Below are positions 17,014-23,891 of a stretch of DNA of 32,593 bases, piece after piece. This DNA is from Deltaproteobacteria bacterium (GTDB lineage: Bacteria > Myxococcota > Kuafuiibacteriia > Kuafuiibacteriales > Kuafuiibacteriaceae). Both the position numbers and the translations under genes were made by a program. The notes under the pieces were generated by a model. It saw only the letters and a list, made by a program, of their open reading frames with translations, was not told the origin of the DNA and did no database searches. Where the stretch lies: assembly GCA_011526105.1 (NCBI GenBank), contig WYAZ01000106.1, forward strand, positions 1 to 32,593, read 5' to 3'. How positions within the stretch are numbered: position 1 is the first letter of the stretch; every line of letters starts with the position of its first letter.

Positions 17014-17469
17014 TCATCTCAACCGCATGGGTTGGTCTTCCTCGCGCGCTTCGTGCCACCTCGCCCACAGCTGAAGATAGGACTTGGCGGCGAGGTCGGG
17101 GTCGAGGCCGATCTCCTCGGCGAGACACCGAACGAAGCCGCGGACGTACACGCGGGCATCCGGGAGGTCATCGAAGCGCTCTTCCTCGACCGCTTGGAGG
17201 CTGCGCGCGCCGATGCGCGTGCGCTCGGCGATCTCTTTGAGCTCCACCCCGCGAGACTCCCGATACCGTTTGAGGAAGCCGCCGTCGTAAACGGTGCTCT
17301 CGTCGACGCGGAGCTCCGCGCGGGTCTCCCCGGTGACGGACTTCGGGCTCTCGGGCTTTTTCTCGGGCTTTTTCTCGGGCTCGGCAGTAGCCGGCTCCTC
17401 TTCGGAAGTCCCCACGATTCTCGGACGTTCGGTCGGCAAGGGCGCGCTGTCAAGCGAGAGACCGGCCAA
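17014..17469 (-). CDS. RodZ-N-terminal-like helix-turn-helix protein
   Basis: This protein is up to 151 aa. An acidic/Lys-Pro spacer (residues 22-45, with EKKPEKKPE) is followed by a HTH_25-type domain: FLKRYRESRGVELKEIAERT, RIGARSLQAVEEERFDDLP, YVRGFVRCLAEEIGLDPD. That pattern is typical of RodZ N-termini and of myxobacterial helix-turn-helix proteins. No transmembrane helix follows, so unlike RodZ it should be soluble. The start is uncertain: TTG 17469, 12 nt after the HNH gene, or GTG 17415; neither has a good ribosome binding site. It could be a regulator or a structural adaptor. Confidence 0.75.
   Translation of the reverse strand: MAGLSLDSAPLPTERPRIVGTSEEEPATAEPEKKPEKKPESPKSVTGETRAELRVDESTVYDGGFLKRYRESRGVELKEIAERTRIGARSLQAVEEERFDDLPDARVYVRGFVRCLAEEIGLDPDLAAKSYLQLWARWHEAREEDQPMRLR
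17350..17381. repeat. 12-bp tandem repeat inside the helix-turn-helix gene
   Basis: CTCGGGCTTTTT is repeated about 2.7 times. On the coding strand it encodes the EKKP-EKKP spacer. Such in-frame repeats can change copy number by slippage and so alter spacer length without a frameshift. Confidence 0.85.
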
Positions 17470-17481
17470 TGGGCACAGCCG

Positions 17482-18090
17482 CTAGCCGTCCTCGACCAGC
17501 TCAGCGTTCCAGTAGGATGCATCCACGAGGTTCAGGAACGGGCGCCAGGCCTCGTGCGGCGTGCCGTGGAACTCCCTCGCGAGCGGGGCCCAGCGCGGCC
17601 GAATGGGGGCGGAGAGAAGTCGCATGCCCGCCTGCTCGGGGGTGCGGCCCCCCTTCTTCATGTTGCAGGTGACGCAGCTGCATACCACATTCTCCCACGT
17701 GGTCTTCCCACCCTGGGAGCGGGGGATCACGTGGTCGAGGTTCAGATCCGAGCGGGAGCGTCGCTCCGCGCAGTACTGACAGGTGAGGTTGTCGCGAAGG
17801 TAGATGTTCTGGCGTGAGAACCGCACCCGCGAGCCGGGGAAGCGGTCAAAGACCTGGAGGATGATCACTCGGGGCACACGCAGCACTGCGTTCACCGTGC
17901 GCACCACGTCCCCGTCCCCGAATCCGGCGGCGAGGGCCGCCCAGGACTCGAAGTCGAAGGTGCGATACTCGCGGTCGATCGCCTTGGCCGCCCCCGCATA
18001 GAGCAGCGCAAAAGCGCGACGCACGCTGGTGACGTTGACCGGCTGCCAGTGCCGATTGAGTACCAACACGTTTGTGTCGAGGACGGACAC
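17482..18090 (-). CDS. HNH endonuclease family protein
   Basis: This 202-aa protein has LVLNRHWQPVNVTSVRRAFAL near the start, as in the common 'HNH endonuclease' family of bacterial chromosomes. Its C-terminal HNH fold has zinc knuckle CQYC, DHVIPRSQGG (catalytic His after Asp), WENVVCSC and CNMKKGG. Two CxxC pairs (CQYC and CVTC) would bind zinc. The biological role of this widespread chromosomal family is not settled, and no restriction or phage genes lie nearby. The start is GTG 18090, very close to a TATAAT box. It appears to head the eight-gene operon running to 9841. Confidence 0.88.
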   Translation of the reverse strand: MSVLDTNVLVLNRHWQPVNVTSVRRAFALLYAGAAKAIDREYRTFDFESWAALAAGFGDGDVVRTVNAVLRVPRVIILQVFDRFPGSRVRFSRQNIYLRDNLTCQYCAERRSRSDLNLDHVIPRSQGGKTTWENVVCSCVTCNMKKGGRTPEQAGMRLLSAPIRPRWAPLAREFHGTPHEAWRPFLNLVDASYWNAELVEDG

Positions 18091-18098
18091 GCTCCGGC

Positions 18099-18104
18099 AT
18101 TATA
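18099..18104 (-). promoter_or_regulatory. Candidate -10 box for the HNH-led operon
   Basis: A perfect TATAAT on the minus strand ends 8 nt before GTG 18090. Transcription would start about 0-2 nt before the start codon, giving a leaderless or nearly leaderless message. No good -35 hexamer is seen at 16-18 bp, so this is a weak call. Confidence 0.4.
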
Positions 18105-18140
18105 CCTCGCAGGCTGTGAGCTTGGACCTACCCGCCCGGT

Positions 18141-18158
18141 AAAATTGCCAGGGCAATT
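18141..18158 (-). terminator. Candidate terminator after coaD
   Basis: A perfect inverted repeat AATTGCC-AG-GGCAATT (18143-18158) is followed on the minus strand by a TTTT run, 64 bp after the coaD stop codon. The hairpin is short and AT-rich. It could equally be an operator upstream of the HNH operon. Confidence 0.45.
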
Positions 18159-18221
18159 CCGAGTCCGACACCGCGGTGACCGCAACCGCACTTGTCGACG
18201 GTGCGCCGCGTTCCGGAGCGC

Positions 18222-18722
18222 TCAGCCCGGCGCCGAGACGCCGAGCTTCTGATACAAGGCGGCCGCGACCTCGGGCGAGACGAAGTGGCTCAAGTTGCCG
18301 CCGTTCTTGGCGATTTCCTTCACGAGGGAGCTCGAGATGTGGAGCTGTTCCGACTCCGTCATCAAGAACACGGTCTCGATCTCGGGGGCGAGCTGCCGGT
18401 TGGCGAGCGCGAGTTGGAACTCGTGTTCGAAGTCGGCCACGAGTCGCAGGCCTCGAATGACGACGCCAGCGCCGATTTGCTCCACGAATGTCACGAGCAG
18501 ACCGGAGAAGGTTTGGACCTCCACATGCTTCCAGCGCCGTGCGGAGGTATCGACGAGGGCCCGGCGTTCGGGGGCGGAGAAGAGCCCGGACTTCGACTCG
18601 TTGACGCCGATGCCCACCGTCACCCGATCGAAGAGCTTGGCGGCTCGTTCGAGGATCGCCACGTGACCGAGGGTGATGGGGTCGAAGGAGCCGGCATAGA
18701 CGGCGTGGCGGTAGTTCGGCAT
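18222..18722 (-). CDS. coaD: Phosphopantetheine adenylyltransferase CoaD
   Basis: This 166-aa protein matches CoaD in full length. It has the nucleotidyltransferase loop YAGSFDPITLGHVAI, VGIGVNESKSGLFS, VIRGLRLVADFEHEFQLALANR and the ISSSLVKEIA signature. It adds AMP to 4'-phosphopantetheine to make dephospho-CoA, the penultimate step of coenzyme A synthesis. The gene is divergent from prfB across 92 bp. In many bacteria coaD follows rsmD, which is not present here. Confidence 0.97.
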   Translation of the reverse strand: MPNYRHAVYAGSFDPITLGHVAILERAAKLFDRVTVGIGVNESKSGLFSAPERRALVDTSARRWKHVEVQTFSGLLVTFVEQIGAGVVIRGLRLVADFEHEFQLALANRQLAPEIETVFLMTESEQLHISSSLVKEIAKNGGNLSHFVSPEVAAALYQKLGVSAPG

Positions 18723-18814
18723 GGGTGAGTTCCGGCTTCGAGGACGATAGCACGGGCAGGGCGCGCGCTGGAACGGGTGACGAGCACGATGCCGCGTGCT
18801 AGAGGCGAAGGTTC

Positions 18815-19955
18815 ATGTCGCTGGCCGATCTAAAGGACGATATAGAGGCGCTCGCCGAAAGACTCGAGACGCTTCGGGGGCATCTTTGACCTCGAGGGAA
18901 AGTCGAATCGACTCGCCGCGCTAGAGGCCGAGAGCGGCCGCCCCGGGTTTTGGGACAACCAAGAGCGCGCCCAGAAGCTCGGGCGCGAGCGTGCCGCCCT
19001 CGAGTCCACCATCAACACCTGGACGGCTGAGCACAAGCGGGTCGAAGACGCGCAGGTCCTGGTCGAGCTCGGCCTCGAGGCCGGGGACCCGAGCGTGGAG
19101 GCCGAAGCTCAGGCGCTCCTCGACACCGTGAAGAGCAAGCTCGGCGAGATGGAGCTCCGCCGGATGATGTCCGGCCAGTACGACGCCAACGACGCCATCA
19201 TCGAGATCCACGCTGGGGCCGGCGGCACCGACGCCCAAGACTGGGCCGGCATGCTCTATCGCATGTACACGCGCTGGCTCGACGCCCACGGCTTCAAGAT
19301 CGAGGAGGTCGACTACCAGGCGGGAGAAGAGGCCGGGATCTTGGGCGCCACGATCATCGCGCGCGGTCCCTACGCCTACGGCTGGCTCCGCGCCGAGAGC
19401 GGCGTGCACCGCTTGGTTCGAATCTCTCCCTTCGACTCGAACGCGCGCCGCCACACCGCTTTCTCAGCGGTGTTCATCTTCCCCGAGCTCGATGACGAGG
19501 TGGATGTGGACATCGACTGGGACAAAGACGTGCGCGAAGACCGGCTCCGTTCGGGCGGCGCCGGTGGACAGCACGTCAACAAGACCGAGTCCGCCATTCG
19601 CCTCACCCACCTCGAGACCGGCATCGTGGTGACGTCTCAGTCCGAGCGCAGTCAGCACAAGAACCGCGCGACCGGCCGAAAGATCCTCGCCGCGCGCCTC
19701 TTTGACCTACGCATGAAGGAGCAGGCCGCCGATCGCGAGAAGCTCTCGGGCGACAAGCTCAAGATCGAGTGGGGCTCGCAGATCCGCTCGTACGTGACCC
19801 AGCCTTATCGCATGGTGAAGGACCACCGGACTGGGCACGAGGCCTCGAACGTGGACGCGGTCCTCGATGGCGATCTCGACGGCTTCATGGAGGCCTTCTT
19901 GCTTCAGTCCGGCGGCGACAAGAACGCCGAACGCGCCGCGCTTCCAGACGATTGA
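18815..19955 (+). CDS. prfB: Peptide chain release factor 2, with programmed +1 frameshift
   Basis: RF2 is read from two frames: 24 codons from ATG 18815, then a +1 shift at CTT-TGA-C that skips T18887, and continuation from GAC 18888 to TGA 19955, giving 379 aa. Joined, the junction reads LRGHLDLEGK, matching LRGYLDYDAK in E. coli RF2. The codon-recognition tripeptide SPF falls at about 204-206 and the catalytic GGQ (SGGAGGQHVNK) at 250-252, the same number as in E. coli. RF2 releases peptides at UGA and UAA. The in-frame UGA makes synthesis self-limiting. Automatic annotation may list only the 3' part or call it broken. Confidence 0.97.
18875..18890 (+). promoter_or_regulatory. RF2 programmed frameshift site
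   Basis: CGGGGG, an internal Shine-Dalgarno-like stretch, is followed by CAT and then CTTTGAC, with TGA at 18887-18889. E. coli has AGGGGG-TAT-CTTTGAC at the same place. When RF2 is scarce, ribosomes pause at the UGA and slip +1. Confidence 0.95.
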
Positions 19956-19999
19956 GCGCTCGAAGCGGAATCGCCCCCCCACATCATGAGCTGGTCGAA

Positions 20000-20057
20000 C
20001 CATGTCATGGACTCACGCAATTTCATATAGACACTTAAGATATGTTTATGTAGTCTA
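20000..20057 (+). promoter_or_regulatory. AT-rich promoter/operator region of the AbiE-like module
   Basis: A 46-bp AT-rich stretch (about 20020-20066) stands out from the GC-rich surroundings. It contains an 11-bp palindrome CCATG-T-CATGG (20000-20010) and a looser inverted pair TAGAC (20028-20032)/GTCTA (20053-20057) just upstream of ATG 20067. AbiEi antitoxins are known to repress their own promoter by binding inverted repeats, so these are candidate operators. TATGTT (20041-20046) or TAGTCT (20051-20056) could be the -10. Confidence 0.4.
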
Positions 20058-20066
20058 AATGGCATT

Positions 20067-20672
20067 ATGAATGTCGCCGGCGACCAGCGTCTCGTCGAGC
20101 GGCTCGCTCCTTTGCAGCGGGGCGTTTTCTCGCGGTCTGATCTGCAATCGGCCTTTGCCGAGCTTCACAACGCTGCGCTCATCCGGAGGATTGGCTCGCT
20201 CGAACGCGAAGGGGTGCTCCGCCGTTTCTCCCGAGGCTGGTACGTGACGGAGAGCTTCGAGCTCCCCACCCTCAGCCAACGCATCGCACCCGACTCCTAC
20301 GTGAGCTTCGGAACCGTGTTGGCGCGCAATCTGATCATCGGCACTGTCTCTGCGCGTCGAGTCCGCGCGGTCAAGGTCGGCAAGGCACGGCGCTACTCCC
20401 GGCTTGGGGTAGAGATTGAACACTTCAGTGCTCAGCCGAGCGCTATGTTCGGGTTCGAGGTCGGCGGGGACGGCGTGCGCTATGCCGACAGCGAGAAGGC
20501 GGTGCTCGACGTGCTCTACTATCACCTTCGCGGCATCCGCTATCCCTTCGACATCTACTCAGACCTCGCGGTGAACAAGCTCGACCGCGTGCGTTGGGAG
20601 GCGTATCTCGAGCGGTACAACAACGCGAGGTTCGTGAGCTTTGCTCGGCGTATTCTGGAGGGGCCATCATGA
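20067..20672 (+). CDS. AbiEi-family antitoxin
   Basis: This 201-aa protein resembles the AbiEi/type IV antitoxin family. An N-terminal winged-helix-like part (VFSRSDLQSAFAEL, IRRIGSLEREGVLRRFSRGWY) is followed by the AbiEi core SQRIAPDSYVSFGTVLARN and a late SEKAVLDVLYY segment. Such antitoxins counter a nucleotidyltransferase toxin without stable complex formation and repress their own operon. Its TGA overlaps the ATG of the toxin gene (ATGA). The start ATG 20067 lacks a clear ribosome binding site. AT-rich upstream DNA suggests acquisition by transfer. Confidence 0.85.
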   Translation: MNVAGDQRLVERLAPLQRGVFSRSDLQSAFAELHNAALIRRIGSLEREGVLRRFSRGWYVTESFELPTLSQRIAPDSYVSFGTVLARNLIIGTVSARRVRAVKVGKARRYSRLGVEIEHFSAQPSAMFGFEVGGDGVRYADSEKAVLDVLYYHLRGIRYPFDIYSDLAVNKLDRVRWEAYLERYNNARFVSFARRILEGPS

Positions 20673-21406
20673 CAAACGACGAGCTCATGGCCTGGGTCAT
20701 GCACCGCTTTTCCGATGTGTTTCGCGAGCGGGCGATCATCAAGGGCGGCATGGCCCTTCGGCTCCTCGATAGCCCGCGTTTCACCAACGACATCGACTAC
20801 GTGTTCGTGCGCTACGACTCCAAGAAGGCCGTTGCGGCCAAGATCCGAGAGGTCCTTGGCGAGCTCGAAGGAGCCAGGATCAAGATGGACGTTCACTCCA
20901 AGATGATCCGTGCCGACATCCGCTTCGACGGGGCCGCGATTCAGATCGAAGCCAATGTCGCGGTCGATTGCCCCTCCGTGCCCATGGCGACCGGAGAGTT
21001 CGCCCGCAGCGTGGGTCAGCCCTCTCGGGTGGTTCGCATCATGGCCCCAGACGTGGCGCTGGCCCACAAGATCGCCGCCTGGAACGAGCGGCGAATCGCT
21101 CGAGATCTCTACGACGTGTACTTCCTGTCCGCACGGGCAGGTGCGAAGCCCGATCAGGGGGTTCTCTCCAGTCGCCTGGCGCGTTTCGAGTCACGCCTCC
21201 CGAAGCTCCGCAAGAAGAAGAGCATGTCGTTCGAAGAACTCGTCGCGGCGCTATCCCTTGCGCGCGATACGATCGACGACGAACTCGTCGAAGATGAGCT
21301 CGGACCGCTGGTGTCGGTGGAAGAACGGGCGGGCCTGGCCCTCCGAATCAAGGCCGCGCTCGCGGGCGTGATCGAGGGGCTGTCGTCGGGCCTTGCGGGC
21401 GACTGA
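20669..21406 (+). CDS. AbiEii-type nucleotidyltransferase toxin
   Basis: This 245-aa protein belongs to the AbiEii/AbiGii (DUF1814) nucleotidyltransferase family. IIKGGMALRLLD (residues 23-34) and RFTNDIDYVFV (37-47, Asp41 and Asp43) form the polymerase-beta-like motif. APDVALAHKIAAWNERRIARDLYDVYF (127-152) matches the family's K...RD.YD motif. Family toxins transfer nucleotides to tRNA 3' ends or otherwise stop growth, and can block phage. ATG 20669 overlaps the antitoxin TGA. The open frame extends upstream to 20594, but the overlap and family length favour 20669. It converges on a second nucleotidyltransferase gene 3 bp away. Confidence 0.88.
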   Translation: MTNDELMAWVMHRFSDVFRERAIIKGGMALRLLDSPRFTNDIDYVFVRYDSKKAVAAKIREVLGELEGARIKMDVHSKMIRADIRFDGAAIQIEANVAVDCPSVPMATGEFARSVGQPSRVVRIMAPDVALAHKIAAWNERRIARDLYDVYFLSARAGAKPDQGVLSSRLARFESRLPKLRKKKSMSFEELVAALSLARDTIDDELVEDELGPLVSVEERAGLALRIKAALAGVIEGLSSGLAGD

Positions 21407-21409
21407 GCT

Positions 21410-22216
21410 TTAACTCTCGACCGTTCGCGGCAAGACGCCGCCGGGGCGCCCGTAGTGGAGCGCTGCCGGCTCACCCGGCGACGGTTCGACGAAGCATCCT
21501 AGAACGGTGGACCAGTACAGACAGCCGAGTTCTTCCGGCGGCCTCTGCGTGACGAATTCTTCGGCACGTTCGAGCATCGCCAGCCAGCGAGTCTTCAGGC
21601 TCGGCAGGTCCACCGGTTTGGTGGTTCTGAGCCTCGCGAAGTCTTCCGGACGATAACGTCCGCGGCGCCGCAGGAGTTCGAGAAGCGAACGCGGCGTGAA
21701 GCCCGGATCCTTCCCGGCTGCTGCCCAGCAGAGCGCACCGAGCGGCAGGATGGTCTCGTCGATGTGCATGATGTCGAGAAAGTCTCGCGGCTCGTCTCGC
21801 CCCGCGAGCGCCAGCACCTTGTTGACCGCGAGATCGATGGGATGAAGCCGAAAGCCCACGCGTGGGTCCTTGACCACCGGCATGAAGCGCCAAGCGGAGT
21901 CGTGAGCCCACTCGATCTTGGTGCGTTCTTTGGCGCGCGAGACGACCGCTCGGATGTACCCGGGCTGATTCATCTCGATCTCGATCGTGTATCCGTGGGC
22001 TTCGAGCGCCTGTCGATCCTGCGCGAAAGCCGATGCGACGCGGACTTCCGAATCGTGAAAGTAGTCGAGGTCGTTGCTGAAGCGGACGCTGTTGGGCTCG
22101 AGATGCAGCGCGGCCCCGCCCGCGAGGTGGCTGTCTTCCGTCCGCTGATCGGAGAGTCGCAGTGCGACCTCAGCCTGAAACTCCGTTAGCGGCAAAGCTG
22201 CGCCGCCTTCTCCCAA
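21410..22216 (-). CDS. Second nucleotidyltransferase, putative toxin of a two-gene module
   Basis: This protein is up to 268 aa, of the DUF1814/AbiEii-like nucleotidyltransferase superfamily but a different branch from the gene facing it. AGGAALHLEPNSVRFSNDLDYF (32-53) carries GG and the D-x-D pair. HPIDLAVNKVLALAGRDEPRDFLDI is the K...RDxxD motif. An extended C-terminal part of about 100 aa follows. The partner upstream is an 88-aa protein whose end overlaps this gene. The start is uncertain: TTG 22216 (31-nt overlap) or TTG 22195 (10-nt overlap); no ATG is available. Toxin activity is inferred from family and layout. Confidence 0.8.
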   Translation of the reverse strand: MGEGGAALPLTEFQAEVALRLSDQRTEDSHLAGGAALHLEPNSVRFSNDLDYFHDSEVRVASAFAQDRQALEAHGYTIEIEMNQPGYIRAVVSRAKERTKIEWAHDSAWRFMPVVKDPRVGFRLHPIDLAVNKVLALAGRDEPRDFLDIMHIDETILPLGALCWAAAGKDPGFTPRSLLELLRRRGRYRPEDFARLRTTKPVDLPSLKTRWLAMLERAEEFVTQRPPEELGCLYWSTVLGCFVEPSPGEPAALHYGRPGGVLPRTVES

Positions 22217-22452
22217 GCGCGGCGACCCCCGTGTTTCTGGAGCTGCTCAATCACCCAAGGCACGTCCGCGAGTCCGACCACGTAGCCTGGGTCGTAGGAC
22301 CAGAAGCACTCGGCTTGAAACTCTCGGTAGGCGCGGCGAGCCTCGCGGACGAGTACCATCGACTTGGCCTCGGACGCACCGAGCGCACGGCGGCTTCTTC
22401 GGCCACCCTTCGCGCCGATCTGAGCGAGGTACGCTCGAACCGAATCGTCCAC
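22186..22452 (-). CDS. Small putative antitoxin paired with the second nucleotidyltransferase
   Basis: This 88-aa basic protein has a conserved-looking N-terminus YLAQIGAKGGRRSRRALG and a C-terminal half rich in aromatic residues (ECFWSYDP, DVPWVIEQLQKHGG). It overlaps the nucleotidyltransferase gene and precedes it, the usual order for an antitoxin. It is unrelated to AbiEi. The Arg/Gly-rich N-terminus could bind nucleic acid. The start is GTG 22452. The family has no name that I can assign, so 'antitoxin' is an inference from position. Confidence 0.72.
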   Translation of the reverse strand: MDDSVRAYLAQIGAKGGRRSRRALGASEAKSMVLVREARRAYREFQAECFWSYDPGYVVGLADVPWVIEQLQKHGGRRAWEKAAQLCR

Positions 22453-22475
22453 TCGAAGACCATAGGCCGCTTACG

Positions 22476-22495
22476 ATATTAGTCAAATGATTTCA
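22476..22495 (-). promoter_or_regulatory. Candidate promoter/operator of the minus-strand nucleotidyltransferase module
   Basis: On the minus strand TAATAT (22476-22481) is a good -10 sequence, 24 nt before GTG 22452. Beside it is a near-palindrome TCAAATGATTTCA (22483-22495, one mismatched pair). This AT-rich patch is unlike the surrounding DNA and would suit self-repression. No clear -35 was found. Confidence 0.4.
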
Positions 22496-22546
22496 GACAG
22501 GAGGCTCTATCCGTCGCGATCCAAGCCGCGCCTCGCGACCCAGTCC

Positions 22547-23032
22547 TCAGACCTTCATCCAGATCGCGGTCTGGTCGCCTTCGTAGACGAGCTTTTCGCC
22601 CTGCGTGAATCGAAACTCGTATCGCTGCAGAAACTTCGATCGCACCCGCGGCCGGTCGGTCGAGCGACACTCGAGGATCAGCGGAGCGCTCATGTCGGCG
22701 AGCGCGTGGAAGCGTGCCTCTTTCATGCGCACGCCGTAGCCGGTCCAGCCGTCTCGGTGCCTCAGCCCCATGATGAAGTAGAAGTGCACGAAGGCCACGA
22801 CGCCGGTCATGTGCACCATGAGTCCGCCGGAGACATGACGGGGGTGACGTTCGGGGTGGACCTTCTGCGTGTTCGTGATCGGCAGGCCCTCATGCACCGG
22901 CATGCGCACACGCACGAGGTTCTCCGCTGGGTCCACCGTCACGATCTCGTCGATGAGGAGGCCGTCCAAACCATAGAGCGCATCTTCGACGAACTCGGCC
23001 GGGAGTGGACCGAGTGAGCTCTGGTCGCTCAT
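22547..23032 (-). CDS. Hotdog-fold protein (FabA/FabZ or thioesterase-like)
   Basis: This 161-aa protein has a pattern of the hotdog fold. An N-terminal strand pair (LLIDEIVTVDPAENLVRVRMPV) is followed by a central helix with ERHPRHVSGGLMVHMTGVVAFVHFYF. That places a His and a small-residue turn where FabZ has HFPGxPVMPGV. Later strands GYGVRMKEARFHA and EFRFTQGEKLVYEGDQTAIW complete the fold. Family members dehydrate 3-hydroxyacyl-ACP/CoA or hydrolyse acyl-CoA. It is downstream of, and overlaps by ATGA, an enoyl-CoA hydratase gene, so acyl-CoA metabolism is likely. Which reaction it catalyses is not clear. Confidence 0.75.
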   Translation of the reverse strand: MSDQSSLGPLPAEFVEDALYGLDGLLIDEIVTVDPAENLVRVRMPVHEGLPITNTQKVHPERHPRHVSGGLMVHMTGVVAFVHFYFIMGLRHRDGWTGYGVRMKEARFHALADMSAPLILECRSTDRPRVRSKFLQRYEFRFTQGEKLVYEGDQTAIWMKV

Positions 23033-23736
23033 CCGCCGACGCCCTGAACAAACGCGGTGAAGGCTTGAAGCTCCGCTTCAAAGGCCTCGGCGCCCGCTTT
23101 GGCCAGCCGACCCCGGAGCTTCTGCTTGTTTGTGCCAAAGGCCTGGGGCAGCGGGGAGAGCGCCCGTGCTCTTTCGATCGCTCGAGCCTCGATATCCGCG
23201 GGCGGAACCACCTCTTCCACGAAGCCCGCGACGCGCGCTTGGTCGGGATCGAAGAGGCGGCCTTCGACCACCGCCGCGTGCAGCGAGGGTGGTGCGATGC
23301 GAATGCGCGCCATGTCGATGACGAACCGCGGCAGGCCGATGTTGATCTGCGTCTCGTTGAGCCCGATCCGAAAGCGCCCCTCGGCCGCGAGCGCTGCGTC
23401 AGTAGTCAGCGCCAGGACCGCTCCGCCAGCGATGGCGTGCCCGCTGACCGCAGCCACGACCGGCCTCGGGTGCATGAACAGACGCAGCATGACCCGCCCG
23501 AACTGGGCCAAGACGGTCTGCAGGTCCTTGGGGTCCAAGGTGGGCAGGGTCTTGATGTCCAACCCTCCGGAGAAGAACCCGGTGCGCCCGAGAAGAACGA
23601 GGGCGTCGGCGCCTTCCGCCTCGTCCAGGGCAGACTCCAAGGCGGAAAGAGAGACGCCGTTCATGGCGTTGGCTTTGCCGTCGTCCAGGGTGATCAGGGC
23701 GAGGCTTCCCTCACGCCGCAGCTCGATGGGGGGCAT
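23029..23736 (-). CDS. Enoyl-CoA hydratase/isomerase family protein
   Basis: This protein is about 235 aa (245 from the alternative GTG 23766). Crotonase marks are ITLDDGKANAMN, GFFSGGLDIK (first oxyanion-hole segment) and VVAAVSGHAIAGGAVLALTTDAALAAEG (second oxyanion-hole Gly). The usual acidic pair is not obvious. The segment GLNETQINIGLPRFV has Glu in the region of the catalytic Glu, so hydratase or isomerase activity is possible. It is slightly short for the family (about 255-260 aa). It overlaps the hotdog gene by ATGA. ATG 23736 (MPPIELRREGSLALITL) matches the usual family start. Confidence 0.88.
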   Translation of the reverse strand: MPPIELRREGSLALITLDDGKANAMNGVSLSALESALDEAEGADALVLLGRTGFFSGGLDIKTLPTLDPKDLQTVLAQFGRVMLRLFMHPRPVVAAVSGHAIAGGAVLALTTDAALAAEGRFRIGLNETQINIGLPRFVIDMARIRIAPPSLHAAVVEGRLFDPDQARVAGFVEEVVPPADIEARAIERARALSPLPQAFGTNKQKLRGRLAKAGAEAFEAELQAFTAFVQGVGG

Positions 23737-23891
23737 CTTCGGGACCGGGGCATAGCATAAGTTCACGAAAACCCCGAGCTTAGTCTGCCCCTCCTCTCCC
23801 TGAGTGGTGGGGGAGGCTAGCAGGGGCTACCCGGACACGCTACGCTCCCCTGGCCTTTGGGGGGACCCTCGAGGCAAAGCGAGGTCGAGGT

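Noticed and set aside
23767-23891. CCTCC...GGAGG inverted repeats between enoyl-CoA hydratase and the regulator
   Set aside because: The arms are short, low-complexity purine/pyrimidine runs with no consistent loop, and could arise by chance in such DNA.
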